A program made the translations under genes and the position numbers. A stretch of 64,000 nt of DNA. Source: Clostridium weizhouense. Its GTDB lineage: Bacteria; Bacillota; Clostridia; Clostridiales; Clostridiaceae. The notes under the pieces were generated by a model. That model ran no database searches and had not been told where the DNA came from. It saw nothing but the letters and a program-made list of their open reading frames with translations. This document shows positions 42,251 through 51,656 of the stretch, piece by piece. Numbering within the stretch: the first letter of the stretch is position 1; every line of letters begins with the position of its first letter. The stretch spans positions 140,828 through 204,827 of the forward strand of contig NZ_JAHXPT010000008.1 of assembly GCF_019431045.1 (NCBI RefSeq), given 5' to 3'.

Positions 42251-42300
42251 GAACCTATAAGAATAGCCTTTTTTAAAGTGTCTATTTTATAGGTTCCATT
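42251..42300 (+). terminator. terminator before the giant glucan-synthase gene
   Basis: GAACCTATAAGAATAG (42251-42266) pairs with CTATTTTATAGGTTC (42282-42296, one base short), then CATTTTAT. Ends the upstream membrane-protein transcript. Confidence 0.75.
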
Positions 42301-42441
42301 TTATAAAAGTATTATTGGTTTATTTTATGATGTGAAAAATAATATTTTAAAAGTGAGAATTTTTTTTGTAATTTTGGTAAAAATAACTCCATTGAGTAAT
42401 TATGATTAAGGAATATTTAATTTGAGAAGGGAGTTTTTTAC

Positions 42442-45400
42442 TTGAGGAAAAATAATTCTTATGGATTAAGAAGAAATGTTTTAAGAGAACTTAATCAAGG
42501 ATTTTCTTGTATTCATGAAAATTTTAAGTACTTTAGGAAACTGACTAAGGAAAATACTAAAGTAATAGGAGCTGCCGAATGGCTTCTTGATAATATATAT
42601 TTAATTGAAAAAGAATATAAGGCAATTAAGAAGGAAATGCCTATTGATTATTTTAATTCCCTACCTTCTATTGAGAAGTTTAATAATTATCACTATAAAA
42701 TAACTACTTCATTTAAAAATAAAAACTTTGATGAGGAAGAAGATTTTGAAATAAAAAATTACGATAAAATTGAAAATGATCTTCCACGTATTTTTGTAGT
42801 TGCAAAGAATTATGTGAATTTAGAGGGGGAGGTTGATGGTGAAGGTTTTATTGAATATATTAATAAAATTCAAGAAGAAAATTTAGGAGTAAATTTAAGT
42901 AGTAATAATATAAGTGAAAAATTATTTAGTAAAGTAGATAGTAATAAGATTAATAAAGATATGGCGTTTACTATGGGAGAACTTTGGGCTTTTCCACTTA
43001 TGCTTAAGACAGCAATAATAATAAATTTATCACAATATACTAATGAACTTGTTGATGTTCAAAAACAAATATTACAGGGGAAATTTATTGCTGAGGGGAT
43101 TGTAGATGCTATAAGTAACGATAAACTTGATGAGGAACTTGAAAGTATTAATAATAAATATCAAGAATTTAGTCCGTTATCTTTAATAGAATTTTTTAAG
43201 GTTTTAAGAGATAATTCTATAGAAAATAGTTCTATTGATGATTTTGTAAAAGTTAAATGGAAAATAGATCAAGAAATTGATAATTACATTATAAAGAGTA
43301 ACTTAAGAGAGAAGTTTTTAGAAAGACATATTGGAGAATATGTAACTTCAATAAGAAAAATTGAAGGTATAAGCTGGAGAGCTTTTTTTGAACGTACATC
43401 ATTAGTAGATAGAATTTTAAGAGAAGATCCAGAAAAGGTTTATCAAAGTATGGATTTTGAATCTAAAGATTATTATAGACATAAACTTGAAAATATAGCC
43501 AAAATAATTGATAGAAATGAAATTAATATAGCATATAATATATTAGAACTTGCGATAAAAAATAAAAAAGAAAATAAAGAAGCTTATAAATGCCATGTTG
43601 GATACTATTTAATTGATAATGGAATGAGTGAACTTAATGGATATCATCATAATATAAATCATGTAATTTCAGAAGGGACCTATTTAGCAATAAATATTTT
43701 AGGAACATTTACTATAAGTGTACTTTTTTTATTTATATGTAGTTTAGGAGGAGTAAAATATACTAAAGTAGAGTATATAATTTCATTTTTACTAATTTTA
43801 ATTCCTATAAATGAAATTATAATTGGACTTACAAATTGGATTGTTACTAAAACAGTAGATATTAGATTAGTGCCAAAAATAGATTTTAGTGAAGGGCTTC
43901 CAGATGAATGTAAGACGATAGTTGTTATTCCTGCAATTGTAAATTGCAAAGAAAAGGTTAAATCCCTTATGGAAAAATTAGAAATAGCATATTGTGGGAA
44001 TAAAGATAAGAATCTTTATTTTGCATTACTTAGTGATTTTGAGGATTCGGATTCTGAAGTAAGAGAAAAGGATAAAGAAATAATTAAATGCGGACTTGAA
44101 TGTGCAAGAAAATTAAATAATAAGTATTCTAAAGATATCTACCAAAATGGAAATAATGAAGCGAAATTTTACTTTTTTAGTAGAAAAAGACTTTATAATA
44201 AAAAGCAAAATGTTTTCATGGGAAAAGAGAGAAAACGTGGAAAACTCATGGAATTTATAGCACTTATTAGGGGGAAAACAGAACATACTTATGATGTTTT
44301 AAGTTCAGATATAACTCCTATTAAGGATGTTAAGTATTTAATTACTCTAGATGAAGATACATTTATGCCAAGAGAAAGTAGCTTTAAACTTATAGGTGCG
44401 ATGAGTCATGTACTTAATATACCTTATGTTAAGGATAATAAAGTTACACGAGGATATGGCATTATGCAACCCAAGGTTAGCATAAGTTTAGAAGCACAAA
44501 ACCAATCATATTTCTCCAAAATTTTTGGTGGAGAAGGAGGAGTAGATGGATATTCAGTAGCTTATTCAGATACATATCAAGATTTATTTGGTCAAGGATC
44601 TTTTACAGGTAAGGGAATAATTAATATAGATGAATTTTATAATACCTTACATCCATCAATAAAAGATAATAGAGTTTTGAGCCATGATCTTTTAGAAGGA
44701 GCAATTGCAAGATGTGCTTTAATTAGCCAAGTAGAATTTATAGATGGATATCCTGCTTTTTATGAAAGTAGTTGTAGAAGATTACATAGATGGGTTAGAG
44801 GGGATTGGCAACTTATAGGTTGGTTATTTTCCAATAAGATAAGTTCTCTTAATAAATGGAAAATATTTGATAATTTAAGGAGAAGTCTTTTAGCACCTAA
44901 TCTATTGATTGCATTAATTCTTTCTTTAACTGTTTTACGTGGGAGAACTCAAATTGCATTAGTTTGCTTTTTAGCAGTTATGAATTCATTGGTATTTACA
45001 GTTACAGATTTTGTTGTTACGCCTAAAAATAGGCTTATGGGTACATTTAAAAGTTTTCAGCAAATACTTTTAATATTTAGCTTTATTCCTTATCAAGCAT
45101 TTTTAATGATAGATGCAATAATAAGAACATTGTTTAGATTATGTATCTCTAAAAGAAATCTTTTAGAGTGGCAATCTTTTGATTCAGTAGAAAAAAAATA
45201 TAGTAATAATAGCTTAAAGGCATATTTAAAAAGAATGTGGATTGCTCCAATAGTGGGATTATTAGTACTATATTTATCAATTTATAATTCTATTGGAGTT
45301 ATTGTGTACAGTGCAGTGGTAGGTGGACTTTGGATAATTAGTCCATATTTAGCTTATTGTATAAGCAAGATTAATTCTAAAGATAAAATTAATTTAGATG

Positions 45401-48400
45401 ATGAAGAAAATGTTTATCTAAGGAAAATATCAAGAAGAATATATGCTTATTATGAAGATTTTGTTAATGAAGAAAATAATTATTTAGCTCCAGATAATTA
45501 TCAAGAAAAACCTTTTAAAGGAATTGCTCACAGAACATCTCCGACCAATATAGGTATGGGGCTTGTTTCAAATGTGGTTGCTTATGATTTGGGCTATATA
45601 ACTATGATGGAATTTGTTGATAAAACAGAAATGATATTAAGAAGCATGAAATCTTTACAGATGTTTCATGGTCATTATTTAAATTGGTATGATACCAAAA
45701 CTAAAGCTCCTCTATGGCCTAGATATGTATCAACTGTTGATAGTGGAAATCTTTTAGGAGATTTATGGGTTTTAAAGCAAACTATGGAGGAACTAAAAGA
45801 GAAAGAAATCATAAGAATAAATGAAATTTTATCATTAAGAGATATTTATTCTTTAATTGAAAAAGAGAAACCTTCGATTGAGATTATGTTCAATTCAGAT
45901 ATTAATCATGGTAAATATAAAGAAGTTTTAAATAAAATATTAGATGAAATTAAAAATTTTAAAGAATTTAAAGAAAAAAACACTGATAATAAAAGTGAAA
46001 CTTACTTACAGAAAGAAATGAATCAAGAGGATGAATATTGGATAAATAAGTTCTTTGAAGAGGTTAATAATAAGCTGAGTTGTTATAATTATATTTTTGA
46101 TGGATTAGAAAAATTATATAGTAAAGAATTTTTTGAAGGGGTTCCTAGTATTAAAGAATTAATAGATAAATGTGAAGAATATAGAAATGAATTTGGTGAT
46201 GATTTTAACAATACATTAGTACAAAAGATTGATAAGTTGAAAATTTATAGTAGAAAAATAGATACTATAATTAAAGATATTAATGCGATTTCGGAAAATA
46301 TGGACTTTAAATTTCTTTATGATAAAACTAGACAGTTATTTTTTATTGGCTATAACTTAGAAGAGGATTTACTTGGAAATTCTTATTATGATTTATTAGC
46401 ATCAGAGTCTAGAATAGCATCATTTATTGCTGTAGCTAAGAATGATGTACCTACATCTCATTGGTTTAAATTAGGTAGATCTATGACAAATGCTTTTCAC
46501 ACTCATGCTCTTGTATCATGGAGCGGAACAATGTTTGAGTATTTTATGCCAGCTTTAATAATGAGAAATTATCCTAAAACTTTGTTAAATCAAACATATA
46601 AATCAGTAATAAAGGCTCAAAAAAGTTTTGCTAAGCAAAAGAAGACACCTTGGGGAATATCAGAATGTGCATTTTATAAATTTGATGTGAATGAAAATTA
46701 TCAATATAAAGCCTTTGGAATTCCAGGTATTGGTCTAAAAAGAGGACTTGAGGATGAAATTGTTATATCTCCTTACTCAACATTGATGACATTATCATTT
46801 ACTAAAAAAAGTGGGATTAAAAATCTTAAAAAATTAGAGAAAATAGGCTGTATTGGAAGATATGGTTTTATTGAGGCAGTAGATTATACCAAGGCAAGAG
46901 AAGATAAATATGTTATAAAAAATACAATACATAATAATCAAAATGTTTTAATAGAAAGTGATGTAGAAAATTTAGATAATGAACATGTAGATGATAGCAT
47001 ATATAGTGATGGAATAAAACCAAATAAAGTTATGACATACATGGTGCATCATTTGGGAATGTCTTTAATGGCTCTTGATAATGTACTTCTTAACAATATT
47101 TTAGTTAATAGATTTCATAGCTTACCAGAAGTTAAGGCAACTGAGCTTATATTAAAAGAAAAGATACCTACTAATATAACTTTTGAAAGAGATGAAGATT
47201 TTTCTGTAAGGAATATGTATTTTGAGGGAGAAAACTTAATTCCAAGGAACTTTAGAAATGCAAACCAAGACAATCCTGAAGTGTTATTGTTATCTAATGG
47301 TGAATATTCATCAATGTTAACTGTATCTGGAAGTGGTTATTCTAAGAAGAATGATATGATGCTTTATAGATGGAAAGGCAGTTCTACAAGTGATGATAGT
47401 GGTATGTTCTTTTATATAAAGAATTTAAATTCTAATGATTATTGGAGTTCAACATTTGAACCTTGTAAGGATTATGGAGAGAATTATGTTACTGAATTTA
47501 ATTTAGATAAAGCTAAGTTTAATAGAAAAGATGGTAATATTGAAACTCAAATGGAAGTAGTTGTTTCTCCAGATCAGAATTTTGAAGTTAGAAAAATCAC
47601 TTTAAATAATTTGAGTGATAATAGCAGGAGTATTGAAATAACAAGTTACATGGAGGTAACATTAACTAGCTTTAGTGCTGATGCAGTACATCCAGCATTT
47701 TCTAATTTATTTGTTCAAACAGAATATGATGATAAGGAAAATGTACTTATAGGTAGCAGAAGAGGAAGAGTTAAAGGAGCAAAGGTACCTTATATATTCC
47801 ATAAAGTTATAGTGAATGGAGAACTAGAAGGAAGTATAAGTTATGAAACTTCTAGAATTAATTTTATAGGACGAAACAGAGATCTTAAATCTCCTTTGGC
47901 TATGGATAATGATAAAGCATTAAATAATACTGTTGGAACAGTTTTAGATCCAATAATGAGTATTAGAGCTAGGGTAAGATTGGATGGAAATTCAAAAAAA
48001 GAACTTTATTTCATAACAGGAACAACAGAATCTAGGGAAATGGCTGTTAGTATATGTAAACAAAATAGAGATGTAGTTAATTTAGAGAACGTTTTTGAAA
48101 GTTATAGTATAAGAACACAACTTGAACTTAAGAGTTTAGGTATAAGAAGCGCTCAAGCTAATATGTTCCAAACTTTAGCTTCATATGTATTCTTTTTGCA
48201 TAGTGGAAGAAAAGATAGAGAGAAATATATAAAGAATATTTCAAAATACCAAAAAGACTTATGGTCTTATGGAATTTCAGGGGATCTGCCTATTATATTT
48301 TTAACTATTGAAGATAATAAGGATATAAATTTAGTAAATAATATCTTGAATTTACATTATTATCTTAAACTTAAAGGGGTAAAATTAGATTTAATAATAT

Positions 48401-51400
48401 ATAATAATGAAGAAATTTCATATGATGAACCACTTCAAAAAGAGATAATGCAATTAATACATATATCAAAGGAACGTAATTCTTTAAATACATCTGGAGG
48501 AATTTTTGTTCATAACAAATCCACTATGGATTCAGCGGTTAAAGATTTTATAATAGGAATTGCTCGGTTATATGTTGATTCAAAGAAAGGTTCAATGTTA
48601 GAACAAATTGCGAAAAGTGAAGAATTTAAATTAAATAATAGTAATGAATTTTCAAGATATAAAGAATCAGTTGACGAAGAAAGTTATAAACGTAATCACA
48701 CTAATATAGTTAATGATTATAATACTGAAGAAATTGATATGATTCAAAAGAAAAAAGATTCAAAAGAAAAGAGTAATAAAAAGAAAAAATCTAAGAAACT
48801 AGAAAAAGAAGCTAAGTCTTTAAATATTAACTATAAGTTAGAAATTGGGGATGAATTAATTCAAAATTTAGATGATAATATAGTAGATTATAAACAATAT
48901 GATCATGACGAAGATTTTTTAGAAGAAGAGGACTTAATTCGTGGATCAGAATATAAAGGATTAAAAAATAATGTATCTAATAAAGAATATTCAAATACAG
49001 AAAGATTTGATGAATATTCAAATATGGAAGATTTGGATTTCTTTAATGGATATGGTGGCTTTAGTAAGATTGATAATAGTTATTTAATAAAATTATCTAG
49101 TTTTAAAAATACTCCAGCGCCTTGGATTAATGTTATTTCTAATGATGATTTTGGATTCCATATATCTGAAAGTGGATCATCTTATACATGGTGTGGAAAT
49201 TCTAGAGAAAATAAAATAACTCCTTGGAGTAATGATTATATTAAAGATCCTATAGGAGAAGCACTTTATATTAGAGATGATGATTCTTATAGTTATTTTT
49301 CTATAACCCCAAAACCAGTTAGAGATAAAGGTGATTATTTTATAAAACATGGATTTGGATATTCTGAATTTACTCATACTGCTTATGATTTAAAAGGAAA
49401 ACTAGAAATATTTGCGCCTAAAAATGAAAAGGTGAAAATTCAAAAAGTAACCTTAGAAAATTTAAGTGAAGATGATAGAGAAGTTTCTTTATTCTATTAT
49501 GCAAAACTTGTGATGGGTGTATATGAATATGATAGTTCTAGATATGTTTCAACATATATTCATGGTGACATTGAAAAAAGTAATGGATTAAATGTAAATA
49601 AGGAAGATAATGTCTCTGATAGTGCTAGATATCTATACAATAGTGGATTTATTAGAGGTTGTAATCCTTATAGTGAATACTTCGGGAAATATAATTCATA
49701 TTTAACTATTTTAGGGGGAGAAAGTTTAAGTTTTACTGGAGATAATAAAGAGTTTATAGGAATTAATGGAGAAGTTTCATCGCCAAAAGCATTAGATTAT
49801 GAAATTCTATCAAACAGATGTGGAGGGATTTATGATCCTTGCTTAGCTGCTACTACAAAGATTCAACTTAAAAAAGGAGAAAAGAAAGAACTTTTAATTT
49901 TATTTGGTGAGGAAGAAAAAGAAAATATAGAAAAAGTTATTGAAAAATATAAGATTAAAGGAAATGCAGAAAAAGAATTAGATAATGTTAAAAAATATTG
50001 GAAAAATTTCCTAGGAAATATACAAGTTAATACACCAGATAAATCATTCAATTATCTTGTAAATGGATGGCTTCTATATCAAACTTTAAGCTGTAGATAT
50101 TTAAGTAGAAGTGCATTTTATCAAAGTGGTGGAGCATATGGTTTTAGAGATCAACTTCAGGATTCAATGGCACTTGGAGTTGTTAATCCAGAAATACCAA
50201 AAGCTCAAATATTACGTAGTGCTTCAAGACAATATGTAGAAGGGGATGTACAACATTGGTGGCATCCGGTTGTAAATTCTGGTATAAGAACTAGATTTAG
50301 TGATGATTTATTATGGCTTCCTTATGTTACTGCTGAATACATTAATTCAACTGGAGATTATGGAATTTTACAAGAAACTGCACCGTATCTTGAAGATGAG
50401 CCTTTAAGAGAAGGGGAAGATGAGAGATACACAATAGTAAACCAATCTTCAAAAGAAGGAACAGTATATGAACATTGTTTAAAAGCTATAGAAAAAGCTT
50501 TAAAGTTTGGAATACATAACATTCCGTTAATGGGTAGTGGAGATTGGAATGATGGTATGAGTACTGTTGGTAATCAAGGAAAAGGTGAAAGTGTATGGCT
50601 TGGTTGGTTTTTATATTCAATTTTAGAAAACTTTATTAAGATTGCAGACTTTAAAGGAGATGAAAAAACTAAATCTCATTATGAGGAGAGAAAAAAATTT
50701 ATAAAAGAGAACTTAGAGAAAAATGCCTGGGATGGAGGCTGGTATAGAAGAGCATATTTTGATGATGGTACACCACTTGGAAGTCGTGAAAATCCTGAAT
50801 GTCAAATTGATTCTTTAGCACAAAGTTGGTCTATAATTTCAGGAGCTACAGAAATTAAGGCTGAAAATGACTTAAAAACATATAATGAAAGAGCTTTTGA
50901 AGCAATGGAGGCAGTTGATAAAAATCTAGTAAAACAAGATAAGGGATTAATACTTTTATTAGCACCACCATTTAGTAATTCACATCTTGAACCAGGGTAT
51001 ATAAAAGGGTATGTACCAGGAGTAAGAGAAAACGGAGGACAATATACTCACGCAGCTGTTTGGGTAATCTTAGCATTGACTAAGCTTGGGCTAGGAGATA
51101 AGGCTTTAAAATATTATAATATGATAAATCCAATTAATCATACAAAGACAGAACTTGAATGTATGACATACAAGTTAGAACCTTATGTAATGGCAGCCGA
51201 TGTGTACATAAAAGAACCACATGGAGGAAGAGGTGGTTGGAGTTGGTATACAGGAGCTTCAGGTTGGATGTATAGAGTAGGTATTGAAGATATTCTAGGA
51301 TTAAAAAGGGTTCAAGACAAGGGATATGTAGTAAATCCTTGTATACCAAAGTCATGGAATGAATTTGAGATAAAAATTCAAAATGATAAAGAAGATTATA

Positions 51401-51570
51401 CTATAAAAGTAATAAGAGGTGAAAATATAGATAAAGGAAAAAACTCAAATGTTGAAGTTAAGTCAGATTTTAAAAATAGTAAATCTCATATAACTATAAA
51501 TGGAGAAAAAATTAATGGAAATATAATTCCAAGAAATTTAGGTAAGATAGATGTAAAAGTATACATATAA
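42442..51570 (+). CDS. cyclic beta-1,2-glucan synthase-like giant enzyme (GT84 + GH94)
   Basis: 3042 residues (TTG start). N-terminal ~400 residues are cytosolic; helices at about 414-437 and 447-475 lead into a GT-A glycosyltransferase: IVVIPAIVNC at about 490, Asp637-Glu-Asp639 (metal/UDP-glucose motif), SHDLLEG at about 750, and R783-W784 in RWVRGDWQ. More helices lie at about 815-960. A glycoamylase-like domain starts at about 1015 (GIAHRTSPTNIGMGL). Two carbohydrate-binding/beta-sandwich parts follow, split by a lysine-rich linker at about 2100-2125. The C-terminal GH94 phosphorylase domain has Asp2701 in GSGDWND, the expected acid. In Cgs proteins the GT part elongates glucan, the glycoamylase-like part cyclises it and GH94 trims chain length; the same is inferred here. 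Confidence 0.9.
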   Translation: MRKNNSYGLRRNVLRELNQGFSCIHENFKYFRKLTKENTKVIGAAEWLLDNIYLIEKEYKAIKKEMPIDYFNSLPSIEKFNNYHYKITTSFKNKNFDEEEDFEIKNYDKIENDLPRIFVVAKNYVNLEGEVDGEGFIEYINKIQEENLGVNLSSNNISEKLFSKVDSNKINKDMAFTMGELWAFPLMLKTAIIINLSQYTNELVDVQKQILQGKFIAEGIVDAISNDKLDEELESINNKYQEFSPLSLIEFFKVLRDNSIENSSIDDFVKVKWKIDQEIDNYIIKSNLREKFLERHIGEYVTSIRKIEGISWRAFFERTSLVDRILREDPEKVYQSMDFESKDYYRHKLENIAKIIDRNEINIAYNILELAIKNKKENKEAYKCHVGYYLIDNGMSELNGYHHNINHVISEGTYLAINILGTFTISVLFLFICSLGGVKYTKVEYIISFLLILIPINEIIIGLTNWIVTKTVDIRLVPKIDFSEGLPDECKTIVVIPAIVNCKEKVKSLMEKLEIAYCGNKDKNLYFALLSDFEDSDSEVREKDKEIIKCGLECARKLNNKYSKDIYQNGNNEAKFYFFSRKRLYNKKQNVFMGKERKRGKLMEFIALIRGKTEHTYDVLSSDITPIKDVKYLITLDEDTFMPRESSFKLIGAMSHVLNIPYVKDNKVTRGYGIMQPKVSISLEAQNQSYFSKIFGGEGGVDGYSVAYSDTYQDLFGQGSFTGKGIINIDEFYNTLHPSIKDNRVLSHDLLEGAIARCALISQVEFIDGYPAFYESSCRRLHRWVRGDWQLIGWLFSNKISSLNKWKIFDNLRRSLLAPNLLIALILSLTVLRGRTQIALVCFLAVMNSLVFTVTDFVVTPKNRLMGTFKSFQQILLIFSFIPYQAFLMIDAIIRTLFRLCISKRNLLEWQSFDSVEKKYSNNSLKAYLKRMWIAPIVGLLVLYLSIYNSIGVIVYSAVVGGLWIISPYLAYCISKINSKDKINLDDEENVYLRKISRRIYAYYEDFVNEENNYLAPDNYQEKPFKGIAHRTSPTNIGMGLVSNVVAYDLGYITMMEFVDKTEMILRSMKSLQMFHGHYLNWYDTKTKAPLWPRYVSTVDSGNLLGDLWVLKQTMEELKEKEIIRINEILSLRDIYSLIEKEKPSIEIMFNSDINHGKYKEVLNKILDEIKNFKEFKEKNTDNKSETYLQKEMNQEDEYWINKFFEEVNNKLSCYNYIFDGLEKLYSKEFFEGVPSIKELIDKCEEYRNEFGDDFNNTLVQKIDKLKIYSRKIDTIIKDINAISENMDFKFLYDKTRQLFFIGYNLEEDLLGNSYYDLLASESRIASFIAVAKNDVPTSHWFKLGRSMTNAFHTHALVSWSGTMFEYFMPALIMRNYPKTLLNQTYKSVIKAQKSFAKQKKTPWGISECAFYKFDVNENYQYKAFGIPGIGLKRGLEDEIVISPYSTLMTLSFTKKSGIKNLKKLEKIGCIGRYGFIEAVDYTKAREDKYVIKNTIHNNQNVLIESDVENLDNEHVDDSIYSDGIKPNKVMTYMVHHLGMSLMALDNVLLNNILVNRFHSLPEVKATELILKEKIPTNITFERDEDFSVRNMYFEGENLIPRNFRNANQDNPEVLLLSNGEYSSMLTVSGSGYSKKNDMMLYRWKGSSTSDDSGMFFYIKNLNSNDYWSSTFEPCKDYGENYVTEFNLDKAKFNRKDGNIETQMEVVVSPDQNFEVRKITLNNLSDNSRSIEITSYMEVTLTSFSADAVHPAFSNLFVQTEYDDKENVLIGSRRGRVKGAKVPYIFHKVIVNGELEGSISYETSRINFIGRNRDLKSPLAMDNDKALNNTVGTVLDPIMSIRARVRLDGNSKKELYFITGTTESREMAVSICKQNRDVVNLENVFESYSIRTQLELKSLGIRSAQANMFQTLASYVFFLHSGRKDREKYIKNISKYQKDLWSYGISGDLPIIFLTIEDNKDINLVNNILNLHYYLKLKGVKLDLIIYNNEEISYDEPLQKEIMQLIHISKERNSLNTSGGIFVHNKSTMDSAVKDFIIGIARLYVDSKKGSMLEQIAKSEEFKLNNSNEFSRYKESVDEESYKRNHTNIVNDYNTEEIDMIQKKKDSKEKSNKKKKSKKLEKEAKSLNINYKLEIGDELIQNLDDNIVDYKQYDHDEDFLEEEDLIRGSEYKGLKNNVSNKEYSNTERFDEYSNMEDLDFFNGYGGFSKIDNSYLIKLSSFKNTPAPWINVISNDDFGFHISESGSSYTWCGNSRENKITPWSNDYIKDPIGEALYIRDDDSYSYFSITPKPVRDKGDYFIKHGFGYSEFTHTAYDLKGKLEIFAPKNEKVKIQKVTLENLSEDDREVSLFYYAKLVMGVYEYDSSRYVSTYIHGDIEKSNGLNVNKEDNVSDSARYLYNSGFIRGCNPYSEYFGKYNSYLTILGGESLSFTGDNKEFIGINGEVSSPKALDYEILSNRCGGIYDPCLAATTKIQLKKGEKKELLILFGEEEKENIEKVIEKYKIKGNAEKELDNVKKYWKNFLGNIQVNTPDKSFNYLVNGWLLYQTLSCRYLSRSAFYQSGGAYGFRDQLQDSMALGVVNPEIPKAQILRSASRQYVEGDVQHWWHPVVNSGIRTRFSDDLLWLPYVTAEYINSTGDYGILQETAPYLEDEPLREGEDERYTIVNQSSKEGTVYEHCLKAIEKALKFGIHNIPLMGSGDWNDGMSTVGNQGKGESVWLGWFLYSILENFIKIADFKGDEKTKSHYEERKKFIKENLEKNAWDGGWYRRAYFDDGTPLGSRENPECQIDSLAQSWSIISGATEIKAENDLKTYNERAFEAMEAVDKNLVKQDKGLILLLAPPFSNSHLEPGYIKGYVPGVRENGGQYTHAAVWVILALTKLGLGDKALKYYNMINPINHTKTELECMTYKLEPYVMAADVYIKEPHGGRGGWSWYTGASGWMYRVGIEDILGLKRVQDKGYVVNPCIPKSWNEFEIKIQNDKEDYTIKVIRGENIDKGKNSNVEVKSDFKNSKSHITINGEKINGNIIPRNLGKIDVKVYI

Positions 51571-51609
51571 TCTGAAAAGACTTTAAAATATATAAGTTTA
51601 AATAAAATT

Positions 51610-51652
51610 AAGACTCTAAATATGAGAAATTTGATATTTAGAGTCTTTTTAT
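51610..51652. terminator. bidirectional terminator after the glucan-synthase gene
   Basis: AAGACTCTAAATAT (51610-51623) pairs with ATATTTAGAGTCTT (51634-51647), then TTTATAT. The convergent ABC permease stop is at 51657. Confidence 0.85.
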
Positions 51653-51656
51653 ATTT

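Noticed and set aside
42442..51570. Two or more fused genes or frameshift in the giant frame
   Set aside because: The frame is continuous, codon use is even, and domain order matches known cyclic-glucan synthases.
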